A DNA stretch of 64,000 nt from Monodelphis domestica (GCF_027887165.1 NC_077234.1:192649465-192713464), one strand, 5' to 3'. Shown: positions 10,571-21,987, numbered from the stretch's first letter. Notes: generated by a model from the letters alone, not told the origin. Translations and numbers: made by a program.

Positions 10571-10724
10571 AGGCAAAAAGGTGATTCAATGGATAGAATA
10601 CTGAACCTGTAAGCAGGAAGACTCATCTTCCTGAGGTCAAATCTGGCTACAAACACTAGCTGGGTGATGCTGGGCAAGCCACTTAATACTGTTTGCCTTC
10701 ATTTCCCCATTCTAGTATTGTTGC

Positions 10725-10761
<37 letters not shown>

Positions 10762-10822
10762 CAAATGGGGTCACCAAGAGTTGGATATGACTAAAAAAAA
10801 TAGCTCAACAAAAATAATGAAA
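10571..10822 (+). mobile_element. MAR1-like CORE-SINE with an internal A34 tract
   Basis: The head has GATTCAATGGATAGAATAC. The core has CTTCATTTCCCCATTC. The expected CCAAGAAAACCC motif is replaced by 34 consecutive A (10726-10759) before AAATGGGGTCACC. Confidence 0.87.
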
Positions 10823-10829
10823 ATGGAAG

Positions 10830-11689
10830 GGACTTAACTCCATAGGTGATGGGCACCCCCTCTTTGGAGACTGTCTGTCAATAAATGCCAGACATTTATT
10901 GGATTTGTTATAGTTGGGATTCCTTTCGTATTTTGGTTGCCACAAATGACCAAACAACAGCAACATTAGTATTGGAAGGTTAAATCAGTGGTCTACAAGA
11001 CTAGAGCCATGACGTGAGGCTACAGGATCATGGAATCGAAGAGAAAGAAGACTATAAGTATTCCTTGGGTTTATCTTCAACCATAATCTGCTCTACTTCC
11101 TCCCTAAGATGTGCCAACTCCCAACCTCTTCCTTCCTGCCCTGTTTGGGCCCCTTCAGACAGTTATAATCTAACCTCAGCCTTGGCACTTGTGCCAGTTG
11201 TTGCCCAAGTACCATTGGGAAAATTCTTCCACCCCACCTCCAATATTCCCACATTGTGTGCTCCAGTATAGAGTGAGCTATTAAATATTTAACAACCAGC
11301 TATCTTGGGGGGGGGGGAGTAATATATGCTCACCACACTTTTAAGTTTAATCTGTATTATTAACATTTTGTTCATCACTTTCTTAAGTCAAAATAATCCA
11401 CAAAACACTAAATCAAGTCCCAATTTATAACATTTATTTATTTCCAAGGTGTAAATGTACCTACTGGAGATTTAACAACTAGATAAGGAGAGTGGGTTCC
11501 AGCTGGCTTCAGCATACTTCCCAGATCACCTTGGGGCACTCTTCAACTGGCTCTGTTTTCTGGTGCAATGGGCAAGTGAATAAGAACCTACTGTCCCATT
11601 TTTCATAGGACAGTGAGTCATGTAGGTCAATCAGGCATGGATGGGTTTTGCCCTTCCTAATATACCTCATTTCACTATTGTATCCCTTT
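10830..11689. other. Unassigned sequence with a poly(G) run
   Basis: No gene or repeat family is recognised. A run of 10 G lies near 11308-11318. A short 85-codon open frame at 11014-11271 resembles no known protein. Confidence 0.35.
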
Positions 11690-13090
11690 ATAACCCAGCC
11701 TTGTTCTGACTCTTCCTTTATTTGTCAAGGGCCCCAGGTTCCCAGCCTTGATGTCCCCCTTAGCATCTTATCTTCCCATCACCCATCCAATCAGTGCCCA
11801 GATCTTGTCATTTCTAGTTGACAAGCATCATTGATCAATTCCCTTCTCCTTTCTCAACTAGCTACTGCTCTACTTTGGTTCTTTGTCACCTATCCCCTGG
11901 ACTATTCCAAAAGATTTCTAGTTGTTGCCTCCAGATTTCTCCCCATTCTAATCTATGGAAAGGAAACTGGCACTGAGGAACCATTTTGGAATGCTGGGAG
12001 GAGGGACGTGGAGAGTGGTAGTTGGAGGAGCAGAAAGAGCTTGTGGGATTGAGAGCTTGGAAGGGTGTCTTTTGCCCTGTGGGCTTGTGAGAGATAGGAG
12101 TGAAGGACCCCAAATCTGTGGTGCCAGAGCCTTGCCTCCATTTTCCCCTTGCCCCAGAAGACAGAAAGATCCCTGACCTCTCTGGATCATTGATTAAAGA
12201 AGCAAAGAGAACAACAACTGCTGTTGGAGGGCACTATACCCTAAATCTCACAGGAGAGGGAACCCCAAAGACCTGTCTCATTCCATTGCTTTCCCAAGAA
12301 GGGCACTAGTGACCTGTTTAGAGTAGGACAGTGAAGTGATTAGAGAGAAAGGGAGAAGAGACACTGAAGCCTGAGTCCTTTGGCTCAGCTGAAGAAGTAG
12401 TGACAACTGCCTGCTTAGTCCTGTAGGGTTTCCTGCTCCCTCTGACCTAATCCCTCCCTTGTTTCTTGAACTTGAACTTGAAAGGTGGTTTAATAACCAC
12501 CCTTGTTCTGAAGAAAACCACAGTTAGATCGGGGTTGTTAAAGAAGTTAAGGAAGAGAATTAGTTTGAGAAAAAGAGGGAATGGGGGCAGGCTGTCTATA
12601 TCAGCTTTGGCAGAGCAAAGGTCCAGAACACCAGAACGTCAGCCTGTCCAATGGGATTGTGTGGCCAAAGGAAATCTGGGGTCTCAGGCAGAGCAAAGTC
12701 CTGAGGAAAAGTCTGAACCATAATCCATTGAAATCTACTCACTGGGACAGGGTCCCTGTCCATCCCTGTCATTACATCTTCATAGGGATACTCCCTCCTG
12801 AATGTTTAAGGTGTGAGGGAGAGGGAGAGTCATACAGACTTTCTCTCAGCTCCTGTCACCCTCTGGCTCCCTTCCATACCAACCCTCCTATCCCTTCATC
12901 TCCTCTATCCCTGCTCCTCCCCATCTATCCTCCCATAGAATCTTAACACTCCACACATAGGCAAAAATAATTTTCCTAAAGCACAAATCTGGCCACATCC
13001 TCCTCCTACTCAATAAACGTCAAAGGCTCCTTATTGATTCTAGGATCAAATAGGAATTCACTTTTATCACATCCTTTAAAATATTTGTAA
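11690..13090 (+). mobile_element. L2 LINE pieces flanking an unclassified insert
   Basis: Left piece (to about 11957): CACCCATCCAATCAGTGCCC and CACCTATCCCCTGGACTATTCC. Right piece (about 12925-13090): TTTTCCTAAAGCACAAATCTGG. These are successive L2 landmarks, so 11958-12924 appears inserted between them. Confidence 0.65.
11958..12924. other. Unclassified insert within L2, about 970 bp
   Basis: It interrupts L2 and could be a solo LTR or another element, but no TG...CA ends or clean duplication is evident. It contains a tandem CTTGAACTTGAACTTG near 12466-12481. Several overlapping short open frames have no family resemblance. Confidence 0.35.
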
Positions 13091-13092
13091 TA

Positions 13093-13284
13093 AGGACAGC
13101 TGGGTGGCTCAGTGGATGGAGAGCCAGGCCTAAAGATGGGAAGTCCTGGGTTCAAATTTGACCTCTAGCTGTGTAACCCTGAGCAAGTCAATTCACCCCC
13201 ATTGTCAAATCCTTACTTCTCTCATGCCTTAGAACCAATACCCAATATTGATCCTAAATCAGAAAGTAAGGGTTTAAAAATAAT
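13093..13284 (+). mobile_element. WSINE1/MON1-like SINE
   Basis: GGACAGCTGGGTGGCTCAGT at the head and AGAAAGTAAGGGTTTAAAA at the tail. Confidence 0.92.
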
Positions 13285-13389
13285 ATCATAATTAGATGAG
13301 TGGGACAAATATCCCTATATAAATGAATACACACGTTATCCCAAAAGTCTTAAAGCAGCTTTAAATTAATTGTTTAACTGTTTAACTAA

Positions 13390-13491
13390 ATTTTTTTAAA
13401 TTTAGAATATTTTTCCATGGTTACAAGATTCATGATTCTCCCTACCCCTGAAGCTGACAAGCATCTCCAGTGGGTTATACATGTATTGTTT
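13390..13491 (-). mobile_element. Older L1 3' UTR fragment at the insertion site
   Basis: AATTTAGAATATTTTTCCATGG and the pyrimidine-rich sequence after it match the L1 3' UTR seen at 44200-44290. It lies just left of the target duplication, so the full-length L1 landed in or beside an earlier L1 tail of the same orientation. Confidence 0.65.
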
Positions 13492-13507
13492 TAAACTAAT
13501 TATTATT
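13492..13507. repeat. Left target-site duplication of the full-length L1
   Basis: TAAACTAATTATTATT here is identical to 19976-19991 and abuts the T-rich tail complement of the L1. The pair marks target-primed insertion. The AT-rich target is consistent with L1 endonuclease preference. Confidence 0.9.
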
Positions 13508-13964
13508 TTTTTCATATGGTTTCATTTTCTTTTTTTTTTAATTCTTTTTTTTAAATTTTATAATATTTTATTTGATCATTTCCAAGCATTATTCATTAAA
13601 GACAAAGATCATTTTCTTTTCCTCCCCCAACCCCCATAGCCGACGCCTGATTCCACTGGGTATCACATGTGTTCTTGATTCAAACCCATTGTCATGTTGT
13701 TAGTATTTGCATTAGAGTGTTCGTTTAGAGTCTCTCCTCTGTCATGTCCCCTCAACCACTGTAGGCAGGCAGTTGCTTTTCCTCGGTGTTTCTACTCCCA
13801 CAGTTTGTCCTCTGCTTATGGATAGTGTTTTTCTCCTAGATCCCTGCAGATTGTTCCGGGACATTACACCGCCATTAATGGAGAAGTCCGTTACATTCAA
13901 TTATACCACAGTGTATTAGTCTCTGTGTACAATGTTCTCCTGGTTCTGCTCCTCTCGCTCTGCA

Positions 13965-16900
13965 TCACTTCCTGGAGGTCTTTCCAGTCTCCATGGAATT
14001 CCTCCACTTTATTATTCCTTTTAGCACATAGTATTCCATCACCAACATATACCACAATTTGTTCAGCCATTCCCTAATTGATGGGCATCCCCTCATTTTC
14101 CAATTTTTGGCCACCACAAAGAGCGCAGCTATGAATATTCTTGTACATGTCTTTTTGTCCATTATCTCTTTGGGGTACAGACCCAGCAGTGCTATGGCTG
14201 GATCAAAGGGTAGACATTCTTTTATCGCCCTTTGGGCATAGCTCCAAATTGCCCTTCAGAATGGTTGGATCAGTTCACAACTCCACCAGCAATGAATTAA
14301 TGTCACTACTTTGCCGCATCCCCTCCAGCATTCACTGCTTTCCTTTGCTATCATGTTAGCCAATCTGCTAGGTGTGAGGTGATACCTCAGAGTTGTTTTG
14401 ATTTGCATCTCTCTGATTATAAGAGATTTAGAACACTTCTTCATGTGCTTATTAATAGTTTTGATTTCTTTATCTGAAAACTGCCTATCCATGTCCCTTG
14501 CCCATTTATCAATTGGAGAATGGCTTGATTTTTTGTACAATTGATTTAGCTCTTTATAAATTTGAGTAATTAAACCTTTGTCAGAGGTTTCTATGAAGAT
14601 TGTTTCCCAATTTGTTGTTTCCCTTCTGATTTTAGTTACATTGGTTTTGTTTGTACAAAAGCTTTTTAATTTGATGTAGTCGAAATTGTTTATTTTACAT
14701 TTTGTGACTCTTTCTATGTCTTGCTTGGTTTTAAAGTCTTTCCCCTCCGAAAGGTCTGACATGTATACTATTCTGTGTTTACCCAATTTACTTATGATTT
14801 CCTTCTTTATGTTTAAGTCATTCACCCATTTTGAATTTATCTTGGTGTAGGGTGTGAGGTGTTTCTCTATTCCTAATCTCTCCCACACTGTCTTCCAATT
14901 TTCCCAGCAGTTTTTATGAAATAGTGGATTTTTGTCCCAAAAGCTGGGATCTTTGGGTTTATCGTATACTGTCTTGCTGAGGACGCTTGCCCCCAGTCTA
15001 TTCCATTGATCCTCCTTTCTGTCTCTTATCCAGTACCAAATTGTTTTGATGACTTCTGCTTTGTAATATAGTTTAAGGTCAGGGACTGCAAGGCCCCCAT
15101 CATTTGTGAGTTTTTTTTTCATTATTTCCCTGGATATCCTTGATCTTTTGTTATTCCAAATGAACTTTGTTATGGTTTTTTCTAAATCAGTAAAGACATT
15201 TTTTGGGAGTTCAATGGGTATGGCACTAAATAGATAAATAAGTTTGGGTAGGATGGTCATTTTTATTATATTGGCTCATCCTATCCATGAGCAGTTAATG
15301 TTTTTCCAATTGCTCAAGTCTAGTTTTAGTTGTGTGGAGAGTGTTTTGTAGTTGTGTTCATACAGTTCCTGTGTTTGTCTCGGGAGGTAGATTCCTAGGT
15401 ATTTTATTTTGTCTAAGGTGATTTTGAATGGGATTTCTCTTTCTAGTTTTTGCTGCTGAGCTGTGTTGGAGATATATAGAAATGCTGATGACTTATGTGG
15501 GCTTATTTTGTATCCTGCAACTTTGCTAAAGTTGTTGATTATTTCGACTCACTTTTTGGTTGGTTATCTAGGATTCTTTAAGTAGACCATCATGTCATCT
15601 GCAAAGAGTGATAACTTGGTCTCTTCCTTGCTTATTTTAATGCCTTCAATTTCTTTTTCTTCTCTAATTGCTACTGCTAGTGTTTCTAGTACAATGTCAA
15701 ATAGTAGAGGTGATAATGGGCATCCTTGTTTCACTCCAGATCTTATTGGGAATGCATCTAGTTTATCCCCATTGCAGATGATATTAGCTGATGGTTTTAG
15801 ATATATACTGTTTATTATTTTTAGGAACGACCCTTCTATTCCTATGCTTTCTAGTGTTTTTAATAGGAATGGGTGTTGTATTTTATCAAAGGCTTTTTCT
15901 GCATCTATTGAGATAATCATGTGGTTATTGTTGGTTTGCTTGTTGATGTGGTCAATTATGTGGATGGTTTTCCTAATATTGAACCAGCCCTGCATCCCTG
16001 GTATAAATCCTACTTGATCATGGTGGATGACCCTTCTGATCCCTTGCTGGAGTCTTTTTGCTAGTATCCTATTTAAGATTTTTGCATCTATATTCATTAG
16101 GGAGATTGGTCTATAGTTTTCTTTCTCTGTTTTTGACCAGCCTGGTTTTGGAATCAATACCATGTTTGTGTTATAAAAGGAGTTTGGTAGAACTCCCTCT
16201 TTGCTTATTATGTCAAATAGTTTGTATAGTATTGGGGTTAACTGTTCTCTGAATGTTTGATAGAATTCACTGGTGAATCCATCAGGCCCTGGGGATTTTT
16301 TCTTAGGAAGTTCTTTGATGGCTTGTTGGATTTCATTTTCTGATATGGTATTATTTAAGAATTCTATTTCTTCTTCTGTTAGTCTAGGCAGTTTGTATTT
16401 TTGTATATATTCATCCATATCACCTAAATTGGTGTATTTATTGCCATATAATTGGGCAAAGTAATTTCTAATGATTGCCTTAATTTCCTCTTCATTGGAA
16501 GTGATGTCCCCTTTTTCGTCTTTGATGCTGTTAATTTGCTTTTCTTCTTTTCTTTTTTAAATTAGATTGACCAGTACTTTGTCTATTTTGTTTGTTTTTT
16601 CAAAGTACCAGCTTCTTGTCTTATTTATTAAATCAATAGTTCTATCACTATCGATTTTATTAATTTCTCCCTTAATTTTTAGGATTTCTAGTTTGGTTTT
16701 CTGCTGGGGGTTTTTAATTTGATCACTTTTGAGTTTTTTTATTTGCATTTCCAATTGATTGATCTCTGCTCTCCCTAGTTTGTTAATATATGCACTCAGG
16801 GATATGAATTTACCTCTGATTACTGCTTTGGCTGCATCCCAAAAGGTTTGAAAGGATGTCTCACCATTGTCATTTTCCTTGGTGAAATTATTAATTGTTT

Positions 16901-17699
16901 CTATGATTTCTTCTCTAACTAAATGATTTTGGAGTATCATATTGTATAATTTCCAATTAGTTTTTGATTTGGTTTTCCATGTACCATTACTGATCATTAT
17001 TTTTATTGTCTTGTGATCTGAAAAGGCTGCATTTATTATTTCTGCTTTTCTGCATTTGTGTGCCATGTTTCTGTGACCTAATGTATGGTCAATCTTTGTG
17101 AATGTGCCATGTGGTGCTGAGAAGAAGGTGTATTCCTTTTTATCCCTATTTATTTTTCTCCATATGTCTATTAATTCTAATTTTTCTAAGATTTCATTCA
17201 CTTCTTTTACCTCTTTCTTATTTATTTTTTGATTTGATTTATCTAAATTTGATAATGGTTGGTTTAAGTCTCCCACTAATATGGTTTTACTGTCTATTTC
17301 TTCCTTCAATTCTCCTAGTTTCTCCATTAGAAATTCGGGTGCTATATTATTTGGTGCATACATGTTGATTAGTGATATTTCCTCATTATCTAAAGTCCCT
17401 TTTAACAAAATATAATTACCTTCCCTATCCCTTTTGATCAGGTCTATTTTTGCTTTGGCTTTATCAGATATCATGATTGCCACTCCTGCCTTCTTTCTGT
17501 CAGTTGAGGCCCAGAAGGTCTTACTCCATCCTTTAATTCTGACCTTGTGGGTATCTACCCAACTCATGTGTGTTTCTTGAAGACAACATATGGTAGGGTT
17601 TTGGATTCTAATCCATTCTGCTATTCGTCTATGTTTTATGGGTGAGTTCATCCCATTCACGTTCAAAGTTATGACTGTCACTTGTGGACTCCCTGGCAT
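13965..17699 (-). pseudogene. L1 ORF2 (endonuclease and reverse transcriptase), stop-interrupted
   Basis: ORF2 runs 1,244 codons in one uninterrupted register. The apurinic-like endonuclease is N-terminal: LNVNG at residues 12-16, QETH with E42, YAPN, GDLN and SDH. The reverse transcriptase follows, with [26 protein letters not shown] and FADD at about 699-702, the same place as in human ORF2p. A C-terminal segment comes last. In-frame stops fall at codons 381 (16557), 712 (15564), 717 (15549), 808 (15276) and 1148 (14256). The final stop at 13965 may be the native one. Decay has been only by substitution, with no frameshift. Confidence 0.93.
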
Positions 17700-18225
17700 T
17701 TTGATATCCTTCCCTAATTCTAACCTTTCTTCTTCAGTTCTACCTTTTAGTCAAGTGATTTACTTTAAATCAGTCCCCCTTGTCCCCTTCCTTGATATGT
17801 TTCCCTTTATAGTCCCTCCCTTTCTGTTCCCTCTCCCTTCCCCCTCTTCTTCTCTCCCTTTTTTGTGTTCCCTCCCCCCTCCCCCCTTGGTTTTCCCTTC
17901 TCCCTTCCCTTGTTGGGTAAGATACAATTCAGGATCCCAATGGATCTGGATGTTCTTCCCTCTCAGAGTTGATTTCCCTGAGAGTAAGGTTTAAGTAAAA
18001 ACTCTCTTCCTCTCCTTCTTATAGGAGTTTTCTTCCCCTCCCCTTCCCGTGTGAATCTCTGGGTGAGAAAGATTATTCTATTTGGTCTTTCTTTTCCCCC
18101 TATTTACACATTACATTTTCCCCACATGTTAGTATACATAGATTGATATAAATGTAGTCCTTATAGAAGAGAGTTTGGGTAAAAGAAAAAGATAACATTT
18201 TTCTCCTTTTCCCTTTCCTTCATAT

Positions 18226-19189
18226 TTACCTTTTCAGGTATTCCATGCACTTTGTTTTTTCGATATTGAACTTTCCACAGAGCTCTGGTCTTTTCTTTGC
18301 AAAAACTTGGAAAACTTCTATTTTGTTGAATGCCCATACTTTCCCTTGGAAGTATATAATCAGTTTTGCTGGATAGGTGATTCTTGGTTGAAGACCCAGC
18401 TCTCTTGCCTTTCTGAAAATCATGTTCCATGTCTTACGATCATTCAGAGTAGAACTTGCAAGGTCTTATGTGACCCTGATTGGCATTCCTTTATATCTAA
18501 ATTGTATTTTTCTGGCTTCTTGTAGGATTTTTTCTTTTGTTTGAAAGCTTTGGAATTTGGCAATTATATTCCTGGGAGTTGTCTTTTGGGGATTTAGTGT
18601 AGAGGGTGTTTTGTGAGCTCTGTCAGTAGCTGTATTACCCCCTTGTTCTAGAATCTCTGGGCAATTTTCTTTGATTATATCTTGTATTATGATGTCAAGT
18701 TTGCTGTTCATTTCTGACTTTTCTGGAAGTCCAATTAATCTTAAATTATCTCTTCTTCCTCCATTTTCCAAGTCTGTCACCTTGTCAGTGAGATATTTTA
18801 TGTTCTCTTCTAATTTCTTGGTCTTTTGTCTTTGCTTTATTAATTCTTGCTCGTTGTCTTCGAGTTGCCTGATTCTGACTTTTAAAGCCTGGTTTTCCTT
18901 TTTCACTTTGGTCAAACTGCTTTTGTAGATGCATGAATTTCTTTTGCATTATTTCCCACTTTTCCTCCCAGAGGGCTTCCATCTTTTTGATCCTTTCTGC
19001 TTCAAATTCTTCATGGGTTTGTGGAGAGTTTCCATTTCCTTTGGAAGGTTTTGGAGCATTTGCTTGTGTTTCCTCTTCTATCTCCTCTGTGTTTTGTATT
19101 TTTGCTCCATAAAATGTGTCCAAAGTCGCCCCCTTCTTCTTGTTTTTCTTGGAATTTTTGGGCTTTTGTGCTTCTGTGGAGTTTGCCAT
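18226..19189 (-). pseudogene. L1 ORF1 (RNA-binding chaperone), broken
   Basis: The start codon at 19189 opens a lysine-rich N-terminus (MANSTEAQKPKNSKKNKK). A coiled coil rich in E, K, Q and L follows, then an RRM beginning RRDNLRLIGLPE and a C-terminal domain with QPRITYPAKL. The span of about 321 codons is close to the 338 residues of human ORF1p. A frameshift near 18900-18915 separates the N-terminal part from the coiled coil. A TAA at 18466-18468 interrupts the boundary between the RRM and the C-terminal domain, after which the same frame runs to the stop at 18226. No full-length ORF1p could be made. Confidence 0.9.
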
Positions 19190-19975
19190 CTCTATCTGAA
19201 TGGGGAGGACTAGCTTTTCTTATCTCTGTCTGGTATTCAGAGGTTTTAGCCCTAGGCAGATTGTCTGTTCTATGCAGTTGTTGTTCTGTCTTCCCGGGGA
19301 AGCCAGGAATTGTTGGTGTTTCCCTGTTACTGCCCTCCTCAGTTCCCTCCCAATGCTTCTCTGTTGCCTTACTTCCAAGCTCTGAGCCTGGCTCGGCACT
19401 CTCTGCGAGGTTTTTCAGTGCCTTAGCCGGCCAGAAGAGCCTACACTCTGAGGGGGGAGGGGCCGCGGCTTCCCGGAGCTCCAAGGACTCCTGATAAGAT
19501 TAACTTTCTCTGGGTTGAACTGAGTATGCTTTGAGGCAGGGACCTTCCTTGAGACTGGATGGAAGGATCCAGCCAGGGGGCTGCAGGCTCCCCCCGTCTC
19601 TCTCTCTTTCCCTGCTGTCTGGGTACCCCCTCGACTGGGTCAGGTTGTTTTCAGGAAGCGGCCTTCAGGATAGCAGACCCTGAGGCTCTGAGGTTCCCTC
19701 TGCTGCCTCGGACTCAGCGCTCTGGGTTGGGGGGATGGGTCCTGGGACCTTCCTTCTGCCTACCCCTTAGGTCCAAGTGATCTCGGGTTCTGACTTTTAG
19801 GGGGGCCATACCTTTTAATCCAGGTCCAGGTCTAGGAGGAGGATTCCTGGGGTCTATGCTGTTGTTCGTTTTGAATTTCGGCGCCTTAGGAGCATATAGT
19901 TTGAGTTCAGTAGGGGAGGGTTTCCGGAGATCTGAACTTTAGCTTTCTCTAAGCCGCCATCTTGACCGGGAGTCC
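19190..19975 (-). promoter_or_regulatory. L1 5' UTR / internal promoter
   Basis: A stretch of 786 bp that is GC- and CpG-richer than its surroundings. At its 5' edge the minus strand has GTCAAGATGGCGGCTT. The CAAGATGGCGG core matches a YY1 site, which in human L1 positions transcription start at the first base. The comparison is to known L1 biology. Promoter activity of this copy is inferred. Confidence 0.75.
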
Positions 19976-19991
19976 TAAACTAATTATTATT
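19976..19991. repeat. Right target-site duplication of the full-length L1
   Basis: Identical to 13492-13507 over 16 bases. It begins immediately after the L1 5' terminus, which reads GGACTCCCGG on the minus strand. Confidence 0.9.
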
Positions 19992-20355
19992 AATTAAATG
20001 TAATTAATTATTATTAATTGATTAAGGAAGAGATTGGGAGTTTGCACATCTGGAGGAAGTAGTAGAGCCACAGCTTGTTGTCAAATTGGAATTAATCTAT
20101 TTAATAACTTAAACTTGTGCTAAGACCTTGTGTGTGTATTTGAATCTATATATGTAGGCAATTTTGCCACTGAAAGGAGTGTGAGATCAAAACGTTTGCA
20201 GATTTGATAAGAGGAAGTTCATCTAGTCTCATTTTCACATTTTATTTTTGAAATAATAAAAGATTTAATCATGACAAAGCAAAAGTAAAACAATAGACAA
20301 GCAAACGCCAGCACTCATTCTTAAATGAACTTAATTTTATCCCTGCTTCCCACTG
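19992..20355. other. AT-rich unassigned sequence
   Basis: Flank of the L1 insertion with repeated TAATTATTATTAATT. No gene is seen. Confidence 0.35.
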
Positions 20356-20562
20356 CAAGGTTTTTTTTTGCTTTTTCATTTTTTAACCCTTATCTTCTGT
20401 CTTAGAATCAATACTAAGTATTGGTTCCAAGGCAGAAGAGTGGCAAGGACTAGGTCACTGGAATTAACTTGTGCCTTGCCCAGAGTCCCATTGCCAGGAA
20501 GTGTCTGGGGTCAGATTTGAAGCAGGACTTCCATCCCCTGCAGTTCTAAAGCTGTCCCCTAC
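20356..20562 (-). mobile_element. WSINE1/MON1-like SINE
   Basis: Antisense copy with AACCCTTATCTTCTGTCTTAG and AGTATTGGTTCCAAGGCAG. Confidence 0.88.
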
Positions 20563-20569
20563 TTTAAGA

Positions 20570-20756
20570 GTTCTTAGCCTGATGTCCGTGAACTTGGTTT
20601 TTTAAATTGTTGTTAACTAGATTTCAATGTAATTAATGTTCTCTATAGTCCTAGGTATTTTATTTTAGGCACTTAAGCTATTATTCTGAGGAGTTCACAG
20701 GCTTCACTAGAATGCTTAAAGGGACCACAAAAGACTTCCAAATGGTTAAGAGCTCC
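20570..20756. mobile_element. Short DNA transposon with inverted ends
   Basis: It begins GAGTTCTTAGCC and ends GGTTAAGAGCTC, which are inverted relative to each other. The interior matches 27622-27815 and, in reverse, 55352-55770. An ancient non-autonomous DNA element. The family name is unknown to me. Confidence 0.65.
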
Positions 20757-20759
20757 TGG

Positions 20760-21339
20760 AGCAGAGTCTCGTGGAAAAAGTGATTTTCTAAGATAGACAC
20801 CCCCCCCCTCCATTTTCTAGAAAGCAAAACTGCAGTTTAGTTAGCTAAAAGGAGTTTCCCCAAATCAGACAGCAAGGAAGTGGGGAAACTGGCTTTTCTA
20901 AGTGTCCTGTAGGGATTGTTTCCAGCCAGGTGTGAAGGAGACACAGAAGGGAATGATGAAATACATCATCAGCCTGTCGGAAAAGAAGGAAGAGGCAAAA
21001 AAGAAACCCAGGCAGTGTGTATTCCCTAAAATGAGAACCATTTATTTTCCAGAAAAAAACACAAAAACAATAAAGGCTCCAAGCCTCTTTCATGAAGGCT
21101 GTCAGGGTCTGGTACAAGTGGGTTATGCATTTGGAGAGTCTCTTTACGACAGACACCTAGCAGCCGGGAGGCAATAGGTATACGTCCAAGAGAGTCTGCA
21201 TTATCATTTGTCTCACGATATTAAGATTTTAGAGCTGGGTGAGATACTGACCTTATCCAATCCCTTTATTGGACAGATACATGAAATGAGACTTCAGACT
21301 TTCTTCACCCACCAAACCTGGTCAGTTACGAAGTCTTAT
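20760..21339. other. Unassigned sequence, weak MIR similarity at 21225-21300
   Basis: It contains overlapping short open frames (20845-21177) on both strands that look like chance. AGAGCTGGGTGAGATACTGACC resembles an antisense MIR edge. Confidence 0.3.
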
Positions 21340-21960
21340 TTTTTCCCTTTTCATTGTTTCCTGCACCATCTATTTCCATTATTGATATCCCTACCTAGTT
21401 CCTTATTACCTGCCGCTTGCCTGGGCAGCTGCTGTTCTTCACTGGTCTCCCCTCTTCCAATTTCTACCTTCTTCTCCAATCCACTGTGCACATCACCATC
21501 AGGCTAAATTTCCCAAAGCATTCCTTTCATCCTGCCACTTCTCTACACTAAAACCTTCCTGGCCTCATCATTCCTTGCCAGATAAAGTTGATTCCTTAGA
21601 CAATAATGAAGAAATTTTACACACCCTGGCCTCAACTTACCTTTCTGAACTCCACCCCCCCCTCCTTTTTTGTTGCTATTGCTTAGGTATTTCAGTTATG
21701 TTCAACTCTTTGTGATTGGGGTTTTCTTGGCAAAGATACTGGAGTAAAATTTCTTTCTCTAGCTAATTTTATAGATGAGGAAACTGAGGCAAACAGGGTG
21801 AAGTGATTTGCCTAGATTACAGAATTAGTAATTGTCTGAGGCCAGATTTGAACTCATGAAGATGAGTCTTCATGACTCATGAGCCTGTTCCGAACTGGTC
21901 AACAAAAAATTCTTGAACATGTTTTGCACCTTGTTAACTAATCTACCATACTCTGAATGT
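21340..21960 (+). mobile_element. L2 LINE interrupted by a SINE
   Basis: CCACTGTGCACATCACC, CATCCTGCCACTTCTCTAC and CTGGCCTCAACTTACC are sense L2. It resumes after the SINE with CTCTGAATGTTATCACTTCC. Confidence 0.7.
21668..21890 (-). mobile_element. MAR1-like CORE-SINE
   Basis: The complement has GGGTTTTCTTGGCAAAGATA, GAGGAAACTGAGGCAAACAG and a head ending in CATGAGCC. Confidence 0.88.
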
Positions 21961-21987
21961 TATCACTTCCTCCTCTTTACCTGCAGC

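Larger units (their letters stand above)
13508..19975 (-). mobile_element. Full-length L1 retrotransposon, inactive
   Basis: A complete LINE-1 of about 6.47 kb on the minus strand. From right to left it holds a GC-rich 5' UTR (19190-19975), ORF1 (18226-19189), a spacer of about 526 bp, ORF2 (13965-17699), a 3' UTR of about 410 bp, and an interrupted A-rich tail (T-rich on the plus strand, 13508-13552). It is flanked by a perfect 16-bp target-site duplication and sits beside an older L1 3' UTR fragment in the same orientation. Both ORFs carry inactivating mutations. The lack of 5' truncation is unusual, since most L1 copies are cut short. Confidence 0.95.

Noticed and set aside
11831..12946. 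Cluster of 60-121 codon frames on both strands
   Set aside because: Mutually overlapping in several registers within an L2 and an unclassified insert. No recognisable domain.
15592..19494. Several open frames on the plus strand across the L1
   Set aside because: These are antisense shadows of L1 ORF1, ORF2 and the 5' UTR.
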